Assembly: GCA_023437715.1 (NCBI GenBank)
Contig: JAEZFK010000011.1
Span: forward strand, 47,908-111,907
From: Bacillota bacterium
Lineage (GTDB): Bacteria > Bacillota > Clostridia > Lachnospirales > Lachnospiraceae
DNA length: 64,000 nucleotides
Reading direction: 5' to 3'
Shown: positions 15,758 through 22,865 of the stretch, piece after piece
Layout of the letters: each line of letters starts with the position of its first letter
Position numbering within the stretch: the stretch's first letter is position 1
The notes under the pieces: generated by a model
Seen by the model: the letters and a program-made list of their open reading frames with translations, nothing else
Told to the model about the DNA's origin: nothing
The model's database searches: none
Program-made: the position numbers and the translations under genes

Positions 15758-17173
15758 ATGAGAAAAGGTAAGAAATGGATGGCGGCTTTAGGAGCAGCGG
15801 CACTGGTAATGGCAGGGCTGACAGGATGCGGAGGAAGCCAGACAGCACAGACAACTGCAGCAACCCAGGCAGAGCAGAAAACTGAGGAAGCCAAGGAGAC
15901 TTCCGCCGGGGAAACATCGGCGGCAGCCACAGAAGAAACGAAGAATGTAAATGACGACGGAACGGTCAACAACCCGGACCAGGTGGCGGTGGATGCCAAC
16001 AAGCTGGTGATGTGGTCCTTATTCAGCGGCGGTGACGGCGGTTTCATGAATCAGATGATCGAAAATTATAACGGCACCAATCCAACCAAGCAGGTACAGT
16101 CCATTATGCTGGTATGGGCGGATTACTACACGAAGCTTCAGACAGGTGTTGCTGCAGGCAAGGGGCCGGATATCGGCATTTCCCATGCGTCCTCTCTGCC
16201 CCAGTTAGTGGAAGACGGTGTGGTACAGCCTATTACTCCCTATCTGGATGAGCTGGGAATCAAGTTAAGCGATCATTATTCACAGGCTTCCATTGATGCC
16301 GTGACCTTTGACGGAGAGGTCTATGCAGTGCCTTTAGACACTCATGCAGAGATCATGTATTTCAATACGGATATATTGGAAAAGGCCGGCGTTTCCTTAA
16401 ATGCTGACGGAGCGGTTGACATTAAGAGCGTGGATGATTTCTATGCTGTCTGCGATAAGATCAAGGCTGTTATCCCGGCAGACGGCTCTACCATTGCCAT
16501 CACCAATAACGGAGACGATCCTTACCGTCTGTGGTGGGCAACCTACTTCCAGATGGGAGGAACCCCTATTGTCAGCGACGACGGCAAGACCGTAACCCTT
16601 GACAAGGAAAAGGCAGTAAAGGCAGCGGAGTTTGTAAAGGGACTGTATGACAAGGGCTATATTGCACAAGGCATTGACGACCACCAGAAGTTCTTCCAGG
16701 GCGGAAAAGCAGGAATCTGCATCGGCGGAACCTGGGCGGTAGGCGCTTTTGAACAGACCGATAACTTACACTTTGTACCAATGGCATTCCCCAAGCTTTT
16801 TGATACGGATAACTGCTGGGCTGATTCCCATACCTTTATTCTTCCTACCAAGAAGTCCAGAAGCGAAGCGGACAGCAAGGCAGCCGTGGAATTCATGGTA
16901 GCGGCTTCCATGAAAGAGGGCGCAACCTGGGCAGGCTCCGGCCAGATTCCGGCATGCAAGGAAGTTCTTGCAAGCGATGCCTATAAGGCTCTTCCATACA
17001 GAAGCAGCTATATGTCAGAGGTAGAGAAAGCAGTTCTTCCGGCAAAGGTATCTACGTTCAACGGAATGAAGAAGGGCATGATCGACAGCCTGGATACCAT
17101 CTGGACCGGAAAGGGAGATGCGGCCTCCGGTATTGATGCGCTCTATGATGAGCTTGAATCGAACCTTCCGTAA
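15758..17173 (+). CDS. sugar ABC transporter substrate-binding lipoprotein
   Basis: The 471-residue protein has a lipoprotein signal with lipobox LTGC near residue 25, then a Thr/Glu/Ala-rich linker (about 27-70) and a family-1 extracellular solute-binding domain. The DTHAEIMYFNTDILEKAG and WAVGAFEQTD stretches are typical of maltose-like binding proteins. It is lipid-anchored outside the cell and delivers an oligosaccharide to the two permeases encoded next. No ATPase gene is in the operon; a shared MsiK/UgpC-type ATPase elsewhere is likely. AAGGAGG precedes ATG 15758. Confidence 0.9.
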   Translation: MRKGKKWMAALGAAALVMAGLTGCGGSQTAQTTAATQAEQKTEEAKETSAGETSAAATEETKNVNDDGTVNNPDQVAVDANKLVMWSLFSGGDGGFMNQMIENYNGTNPTKQVQSIMLVWADYYTKLQTGVAAGKGPDIGISHASSLPQLVEDGVVQPITPYLDELGIKLSDHYSQASIDAVTFDGEVYAVPLDTHAEIMYFNTDILEKAGVSLNADGAVDIKSVDDFYAVCDKIKAVIPADGSTIAITNNGDDPYRLWWATYFQMGGTPIVSDDGKTVTLDKEKAVKAAEFVKGLYDKGYIAQGIDDHQKFFQGGKAGICIGGTWAVGAFEQTDNLHFVPMAFPKLFDTDNCWADSHTFILPTKKSRSEADSKAAVEFMVAASMKEGATWAGSGQIPACKEVLASDAYKALPYRSSYMSEVEKAVLPAKVSTFNGMKKGMIDSLDTIWTGKGDAASGIDALYDELESNLP

Positions 17174-17186
17174 CTTTTAACAAAAC

Positions 17187-17211
17187 AGAGGGGGGAAGCT
17201 TTCTCCCCTCT
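17187..17211 (+). terminator. intercistronic stem-loop after the binding-protein gene
   Basis: AGAGGGG (17187-17193) pairs with CCCCTCT (17205-17211), followed by only TTTA. Such hairpins usually lower read-through to the permeases or protect the binding-protein mRNA. Confidence 0.6.
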
Positions 17212-17247
17212 TTACAAAAGGATTCTATGGTTGGGGAGGGAAGTAAT

Positions 17248-18147
17248 TTGAGCAGAAACAGAAAATTAAGAGATATGGCTACGGGCCTGGGATTGTGCTT
17301 TCCTTTTTTGGCCCTGTATACGGTTTTCACCATATGGCCGGTTATTCAGGGACTGTATGTGAGCCTGCATAAGTGGTCCCTGATGGGTAAGGTGAAATTC
17401 GTAGGTCTGGATAATTACATGAAGTTTTTATCAGATCAGAAATTTGTTGAAGCATTGGAACATACCGTTATCTTTGTCATTCTTTCCGTGCCGTTTCTGG
17501 TGATCATGGCTCTGATTCTGGCTTTATTTGCCAACAGGCCGGTGAAGATCAAGCGGGGATTAAGGATTGCATATTATCTGCCCAGCATCATATCCGTTTC
17601 TGTTGCGTCCTTTATTGCAAAATACATGTTCGCGCCCTATGTGGGCTTTGTAAACGGAATTCTTCATTTAACCGGGATTTTAAGTCCGGGGTCGGAGATC
17701 CAGTGGTTAATTGATACAAATCACGCATGGGCGGTAGTTACCGTCATGACTGTATGGTGGACCGTAGGGTTTTCCATGCTTTTGTATTTGTCGGCGCTCC
17801 AGGACATTTCCCCGGAAATTTACGAAGCCGCCGAAATCGACGGGGCGGCAAAATGGCAGCAGCTGTTTTCCATCGTCCTGCCGCTGTTAAAGCCCACCAC
17901 CTATTTAATTGTCATGCTGCAGGTCATCGCCAGCTTTAAGGTTTTCGGACAGATTCAGCTGATTACAGGCGGAGGGCCGGCAGGAAGCACAAAGCCTATG
18001 ATCCAGTATATTTATGAGACAGGATTTACAAAGAACAATATGGGCTATGCTGCGGCCATGTCCTATGTGCTGTTTATCATTCTGGTGGTGTGCACCATGG
18101 TCCAGAACGCAATTCAGAGGAAAGGGGAGAAGAGAGATGAAGCATAA
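17248..18147 (+). CDS. sugar ABC transporter permease (MalF/UgpA type)
   Basis: The permease has six membrane helices and the inner-membrane EAA loop (EIYEAAEIDGAAKWQQLFSI). I prefer TTG at 17248, because GGGGAGGG at 17233-17240 gives ideal spacing; an in-frame ATG at 17227 lies upstream of that RBS. The product is then 299 residues, starting SRNRKLRDMATGLG after the initiator. It pairs with the next permease to form the membrane channel of the carbohydrate importer. Confidence 0.85.
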   Translation: MSRNRKLRDMATGLGLCFPFLALYTVFTIWPVIQGLYVSLHKWSLMGKVKFVGLDNYMKFLSDQKFVEALEHTVIFVILSVPFLVIMALILALFANRPVKIKRGLRIAYYLPSIISVSVASFIAKYMFAPYVGFVNGILHLTGILSPGSEIQWLIDTNHAWAVVTVMTVWWTVGFSMLLYLSALQDISPEIYEAAEIDGAAKWQQLFSIVLPLLKPTTYLIVMLQVIASFKVFGQIQLITGGGPAGSTKPMIQYIYETGFTKNNMGYAAAMSYVLFIILVVCTMVQNAIQRKGEKRDEA

Positions 18148-18967
18148 GAAAGTAAAGGCAGGAAGTATTGTTTTAACGGTTCTGTCCGCTGCGCTGGCCG
18201 TCATTTTTCTGGCGCCCCTGGTATGGGCCTTTTTCGTATCCCTTCAGCATGAGGGAAAGCAGATCACGGGCGTGCTCAGCTGGTTTTCCCCTCCTTACAC
18301 GTTTCGGAATTACCCGGATTTAATCATCGGCTCCGATGTGGCCAAGTGGCTGTTTAACTCCGTTCTGGTTGCAGTAATCGTTACGGTTTTAACAATTATT
18401 TTTTCCTCCATGGCTGCCTATGCCCTGGCAAAGATTAAATTTGTGGGAAGAAACAAGCTGTACTTTTACTTTTTGCTGGGCCTTATGGTTCCGGGGGAAG
18501 CTACCATTGTTCCCCTGTTTATCACAGCCAACGGGCTGCACCTCATCGATTCCTATGCAGGTCTGCTTCTGCCGTCTGTGGCGGTATCCATGAATCTGAT
18601 CATCATGGTCACATTTTTCAAGGGCATCCCGGATTCCCTCATTGAAGCCGCCAGGATTGACGGCGCGGGAGAACTTGTCATATTTGCCCGGATTATGATG
18701 CCTTTGTCAAAGGCGGTGATTTCCACTATCAGCATTTTCGCATTTATCGGAAGCTGGAATAATTACCTATGGCCTCTGCTCTGTGCCATGGACAGCAGCA
18801 AGTTCACATTGCCTGTGGGCATTCCCATTTTTGCAGGAACCTATACGGTGGATTACGTAAAGCCCATGACGGCTAATATGATCGCATCCATACCTGCTAT
18901 TATCATTTATTTCATATTTGAAAAACAGATTGTTCAGGGAATCACCATGTCCGGCGTCAAGGGCTGA
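18137..18967 (+). CDS. sugar ABC transporter permease (MalG/UgpE type)
   Basis: The start at ATG 18137 follows GGGGAG and overlaps the end of the first permease gene by 11 bases, suggesting coupled translation. The 276-residue product has six helices and the EAA motif (SLIEAARIDGAGELVIFARI) of MalG-like permeases. It completes the importer. The gene is followed by a 101-bp gap with a small stem (CCTGC/GCAGG near 19031) before the glycosidase gene. Confidence 0.88.
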   Translation: MKHKKVKAGSIVLTVLSAALAVIFLAPLVWAFFVSLQHEGKQITGVLSWFSPPYTFRNYPDLIIGSDVAKWLFNSVLVAVIVTVLTIIFSSMAAYALAKIKFVGRNKLYFYFLLGLMVPGEATIVPLFITANGLHLIDSYAGLLLPSVAVSMNLIIMVTFFKGIPDSLIEAARIDGAGELVIFARIMMPLSKAVISTISIFAFIGSWNNYLWPLLCAMDSSKFTLPVGIPIFAGTYTVDYVKPMTANMIASIPAIIIYFIFEKQIVQGITMSGVKG

Positions 18968-19068
18968 TTTAAAACAGAAAAACTAACATCTTGCAGATTA
19001 CCTTAACGCCCAATAAAGGGGCGGCCCTGCGATAATGCAGGCAGGGAAGAGGAAAGGAGAACTATTAC

Positions 19069-20868
19069 ATGTTGTGCTATCAAAAGGACTATCCAAGACC
19101 TCAGTTTGTCCGCAGGGACTGGATCAATTTAAACGGTACCTGGGATTTCGATTTCGATGATGACAACAGAGGAGAAATTGAAAGCTGGTATGAGGGCTTA
19201 CACACGGAAAAGGAAATCTACGTGCCCTTTACTTATGAAACAAAGAAAAGCGGCATCCAAGACGAAAGGGTGCACAATTTTGTGTGGTATGGCCGCACTT
19301 TCCAGGCGGAGAAAGAGAAGTTACCGGGAAATAAGCTGCTTCTGCATTTTGAAGGAAGTGATTTTCTCACAAAGGTCTGGATCAACGGACAGTTTGCAGG
19401 CATGCACGAGGGGGGATATTCCCGTTTCTCCTTTGATATCACCGGCCTTGTAAAGGACGGGGAAAACCTTGTGGTGGTAAAGGCCGAGGACAGCTTAGAC
19501 CCTCAGCAGCCCAGAGGAAAGCAGCGGTGGATTTCCGATAATTTCGGCTGCTGGTACGTCCAGACCACGGGAATCTGGAAGACCGTATGGATGGAATATG
19601 TGCCGGAGATCAGCTTAAAATCCGTGAAAATGACCCCTGATTTACCAAAGGGCAGGCTGGAGCTTGAATATGATGTGGATTGCTCCAAAGGGCTTGACAG
19701 AGGCGGCTTAGAGGTTGAAGCAGTTGTAAGCTTTGGCGGAAAGTTTATTACAAAGACCGTGACGGCTGTCAGGAAAAATCCCACAAGAGCCTTTATTGAT
19801 CTGGAGGCTGCGGAGGAGGATAATCCCTGGGGTATCCATGTCTGGACTCCGGCGGAGCCCCGGCTTTATGACATCAGCTTCCGCATCATATACGAGGGAG
19901 CTGTTCAGGATGAGGTAGGCTCCTACTTTGGAATGAGGGAGATCCGGATTGACGGGTCCAACATTCTGCTCAATGGAGCGCCCCTGTACCAGAGGCTGAT
20001 CCTGGATCAGGGCTATTGGGAGGATTCCCATTTAACCCCGCCTGATGAGGAAGCCCTCATCGAGGATATCGATAAGATCCATGCCCTTGGCTACAATGGG
20101 CTGAGAAAGCATCAGAAGACAGAGGATGAGAGATTCCTTTACTGGTGTGATGTGAAAGGGATGCTGGTCTGGAGCGAGGCTCCTGCGGCCTATGTCTATT
20201 CCGACCGGGCGGTGGAGTTCTTTACGAGAGAATGGCTGGATATGGTGAAGCAGAATTACAACCATCCTTCCATTATCACATGGACTCCCTTAAATGAATC
20301 CTGGGGAATTCCACAGGTGAAGACCAACAGGCAGCAGCAGCATTTTTCCGAGGGGATCTACCACCTGACAAAAAGCATTGATCCTTTCCGTCCGGTAATC
20401 GTAAATGACGGCTGGGAGCATACGGTTTCAGATATCATCACCCTTCACGACTATGAGGAAAAGGGTGAGGTCCTTAAGAAGCGCTATACGGAGTTTAAGG
20501 ATGAGATTTTAAGAGGAGAGGTTTACCACTCCACCTCCAAATCAGCCCTTGCCGACGGCTTCTCCTACAGGGGCCAGCCGGTCATTATCAGCGAATTCGG
20601 CGGCATCGCCTTTGACGGCGACGAAGCAGGCTGGGGATATGGAAACAAGGTCAATACAAAGGAAGACTTTTTAAAACGGTTCGAGGAGATTACCACAGCC
20701 ATCAAGGAGCTCCCCTATGTATGCGGCTACTGCTATACCCAGGTGACGGATGTGCAGCAGGAGGTTAACGGGCTGATGGATATCAGGCGGAATTTCAAGG
20801 TAGAGCCGGAGAAGATAAAGGAAATTAATGAAAAGAAAGTGGCTTTCTGGAGAGATGAGCTTAGGTAA
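19069..20868 (+). CDS. glycoside hydrolase family 2 enzyme
   Basis: The 599-residue enzyme has the GH2 order: N-terminal jelly-roll sugar-binding domain (about 1-180), Ig-like domain (about 180-290) and TIM barrel (from about 295). The acid/base glutamate is E410 in TPLNESWG and the nucleophile candidate is E509 in ISEFGG. No signal peptide is seen, so it acts in the cytoplasm on sugar brought in by the upstream transporter. It is much shorter than LacZ and resembles beta-galactosidase/beta-glucuronidase-like small GH2 enzymes; the exact glycoside is unknown. GAAAGGAG precedes ATG 19069. Confidence 0.85.
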   Translation: MLCYQKDYPRPQFVRRDWINLNGTWDFDFDDDNRGEIESWYEGLHTEKEIYVPFTYETKKSGIQDERVHNFVWYGRTFQAEKEKLPGNKLLLHFEGSDFLTKVWINGQFAGMHEGGYSRFSFDITGLVKDGENLVVVKAEDSLDPQQPRGKQRWISDNFGCWYVQTTGIWKTVWMEYVPEISLKSVKMTPDLPKGRLELEYDVDCSKGLDRGGLEVEAVVSFGGKFITKTVTAVRKNPTRAFIDLEAAEEDNPWGIHVWTPAEPRLYDISFRIIYEGAVQDEVGSYFGMREIRIDGSNILLNGAPLYQRLILDQGYWEDSHLTPPDEEALIEDIDKIHALGYNGLRKHQKTEDERFLYWCDVKGMLVWSEAPAAYVYSDRAVEFFTREWLDMVKQNYNHPSIITWTPLNESWGIPQVKTNRQQQHFSEGIYHLTKSIDPFRPVIVNDGWEHTVSDIITLHDYEEKGEVLKKRYTEFKDEILRGEVYHSTSKSALADGFSYRGQPVIISEFGGIAFDGDEAGWGYGNKVNTKEDFLKRFEEITTAIKELPYVCGYCYTQVTDVQQEVNGLMDIRRNFKVEPEKIKEINEKKVAFWRDELR

Positions 20869-20922
20869 AACAGATATCGGTGAGCTTTGAACTTTGATGA
20901 GCTTTGAAAGGATTTAAGAAAG

Positions 20923-20996
20923 AGAGTGCCGTAAAATGAATTTTTCATACAGGAAAGAACTATATCCTGCTGAAATCTTGCATTTTGCGGCACTCT
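20923..20996. terminator. bidirectional terminator
   Basis: AGAGTGCCGTAAAATG (20923-20938) pairs with CATTTTGCGGCACTCT (20981-20996) over a 42-base loop, between the GH2 gene and the convergent small genes. Confidence 0.6.
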
Positions 20997-21031
20997 CCTG
21001 TGCTTTTATCAGAACTGTCCGGCTGGTAAAA

Positions 21032-21229
21032 TCAATGCACCTTCCCTGATGATGCGAAAGACTGGACATAAGCCAGCATTTCCTCCATGGAATTCAGCGT
21101 ATGGGCATGGTCGATCATCTGCTGCTGGGACTGGGCCGGCAGGGAAAAAAAGTAATCCATGACCTTATATTCTTCAAGGGCTAAACCAAAGCCTATGGGC
21201 AATTCTGCACCGCTGGTGTATTTCTCCAT
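21032..21229 (-). CDS. small conserved-looking protein, 65 aa, unknown function
   Basis: The 65-residue product starts at ATG 21229 after AAAGAGG and reads EEYKVMDYFFSLPAQSQQQMIDHAHTLNSMEEMLAYVQSF. It is acidic, mostly helical and has no membrane segment. It follows the spore-protein gene by 27 bp in the same direction, so co-expression late in sporulation is possible. I do not recognise the family with certainty. Confidence 0.6.
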   Translation of the reverse strand: MEKYTSGAELPIGFGLALEEYKVMDYFFSLPAQSQQQMIDHAHTLNSMEEMLAYVQSFASSGKVH

Positions 21230-21256
21230 ATTTAAACCTCTTTTGATCTGACTTTC

Positions 21257-21445
21257 TTACTGATATTTTTGGATTATCTGCTTTTCCTGCTCTTCAATCA
21301 TTTTTTTTACCATATGTCCGTACTGAGAAGATTTCATCCCGCTGTAGTCATTGTTCTGTATTGGGAAGCCGGTTTCCTCGGCGATTTCGTATTTAAACCG
21401 GTCGAGAGCAGCCTTTGCTTCCGGAATTACATTTCTTTTTGGCAT
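21257..21445 (-). CDS. alpha/beta-type small acid-soluble spore protein
   Basis: The 62-residue product shows the family signatures: PEAKAALDRFKYEIAEETG, with the GPR protease site (Y-E-I-A), and SQYGHMVKKMIEEQEK near the end. These proteins coat and protect spore DNA and are degraded on germination. ATG 21445 is the better start, since GAGGTGATC sits just before it; the in-frame GTG at 21454 lies within that RBS. The second half, NNDYSGMKSSQYG, is a shortened form of the usual N-G-D-L-T-S-R-Q-N-G-S-V-G-G, with the G-S-V-G-G stretch missing, so it is somewhat divergent. It marks the host as a spore former. Confidence 0.85.
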   Translation of the reverse strand: MPKRNVIPEAKAALDRFKYEIAEETGFPIQNNDYSGMKSSQYGHMVKKMIEEQEKQIIQKYQ

Positions 21446-21523
21446 ATAGATCACCTCGATTCCTTTTAGAAATATTATGAAGCTTTTTTGATCAAAATAT
21501 TCAGAAAAGGAATATAAGGCCTG

Positions 21524-22183
21524 TTACCCGAACATGTCATTTAATACTTTCCGGCTGTCGTCATCGGTTAAAAGGAGTATTTCATCCCCTGCCATAATCT
21601 TGGTATCTCCTTTAGGAATGATGGTTTCACTTTGCCTGTTGATGGCTATCAGCACCGTTTTTTGGGGAATCGCCAGATTCTTAACCAGCTTTTCCTCTGC
21701 CGGGGCATTCTCCGATACATTGATCTGGACAATGGAATAATCGCCCCGGTTTAACTTAAAGAGGGTGAACATGCTCTTTAAATCCATTTCTTCCATAACG
21801 AAATGTCCCATAATATCCGCCTGGTTAATACCCACATCAACTCCCATGGTTGGGTTGAAAAGCCATTTATTTTTAGGATTATTGACCCTTGCGATCACTC
21901 TCGGTACGGCAAATTCCATTTTGGCAAGGGTGGAAACCACCAGGTTGACCTCATCGGCTCCTGTGACGGCCGCTGCTGCATGGACGTCATTAATTCCCGC
22001 TTTTTCCAGAACAGCCGGGTCAGAGCCGTTACCGAATAAAAGCATTTCCTTTGGGAATTCCTTTTCCAGCTTGGCAAAGACCTTTTCCCTGTGTTCAACA
22101 ATCTTTACCTCATGGCCGTTGGAAATTAACAGGCTGGCAAGATAAGAGCCTACCTGTCCGCCTCCGATTACTATAATCTTCAT
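21524..22183 (-). CDS. TrkA/KtrA-type RCK protein (second of a pair)
   Basis: The 219-residue protein has an N-terminal Rossmann RCK domain with nucleotide motif GGGQVGSYLASLL (about 7-19) and a TrkA-C domain from about 140 (RQSETIIPKGDTKIMAGDEILLLTDD). Such cytoplasmic subunits gate K+ channels or transporters (Trk, Ktr) in response to NAD(H), ATP or c-di-AMP. It follows a paralogue of the same length by 14 bp. No TrkH or KtrB gene lies nearby. Acidic residues at the end of strand 2 (VEHR) suggest NAD-type binding. Confidence 0.85.
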   Translation of the reverse strand: MKIIVIGGGQVGSYLASLLISNGHEVKIVEHREKVFAKLEKEFPKEMLLFGNGSDPAVLEKAGINDVHAAAAVTGADEVNLVVSTLAKMEFAVPRVIARVNNPKNKWLFNPTMGVDVGINQADIMGHFVMEEMDLKSMFTLFKLNRGDYSIVQINVSENAPAEEKLVKNLAIPQKTVLIAINRQSETIIPKGDTKIMAGDEILLLTDDDSRKVLNDMFG

Positions 22184-22197
22184 ACCGTTTCCTCCTT

Positions 22198-22857
22198 TCA
22201 GTCAATTCCAAGCATTGACTTTAGTTTACTGGTGGCGGAGCTTATTATGGAAAGATACAAAATATCCTCGGCTTCCAGTTTTGTTCCCAGAGTCGGGATA
22301 AAGGTCCTGCTTCCCCGGTTAATGGAAACCACCTGTATTTCTCCGAGAGCTGAGATTTCTTTTACCTGATGGCCGATTAAAAGCGCCGGCGCCTCAATGC
22401 GAACTATATTCACGCTTCCGTTGCCCATCTCATATACACTGTCCAAATGATTGTAAGTGATAAATTCCGTCGCGCGCTCAATTCCCCAGGTTGTGGTGGA
22501 TATGGTCTGAATGCCGATTCTGTGATAGATTTCCGCTTTTCTGGCATCGTAAAGCCTTGCCACCACCCTGGGTACATGATAAATATTTTTTGCAATTCTG
22601 GCAATTACCGCATTTGCCTCATCGCTGGCGGTACAGGACACCACGGCATCCACTTTACTGATCCCGGCTTTTTCCAGCACATTCTTGTCAAATCCAATTC
22701 CTACGACTTTCTTTCCGCTGAAATTCTTCCCTAATTCTTCAAACACTTCCGGATCCGAATCGATTGCGGTAACGGTATGCCCTTTTTTTATCAGGTTTAC
22801 AGTCAGTCCCATACCCATCCGTCCAAGTCCTACAACAATAACCTTCATGTTCTTCAC
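22198..22857 (-). CDS. TrkA/KtrA-type RCK protein (first of a pair)
   Basis: This 219-residue protein has the motif VGLGRMGMGLTVNL near the start and D (AIDSDPEVFEELG) at the end of strand 2, as in NAD-binding RCK domains, then TrkA-C from about 140 (LGEIQVVSINRGSRTFIPTLG). It is a paralogue of the next gene. It starts 8 bp after the stop of the P-type ATPase gene, so all three are probably one transcript. The pair likely forms a heteromeric or tandem RCK ring; its membrane partner is not in view. Confidence 0.85.
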   Translation of the reverse strand: MKNMKVIVVGLGRMGMGLTVNLIKKGHTVTAIDSDPEVFEELGKNFSGKKVVGIGFDKNVLEKAGISKVDAVVSCTASDEANAVIARIAKNIYHVPRVVARLYDARKAEIYHRIGIQTISTTTWGIERATEFITYNHLDSVYEMGNGSVNIVRIEAPALLIGHQVKEISALGEIQVVSINRGSRTFIPTLGTKLEAEDILYLSIISSATSKLKSMLGID

Positions 22858-22865
22858 CTCTCTTA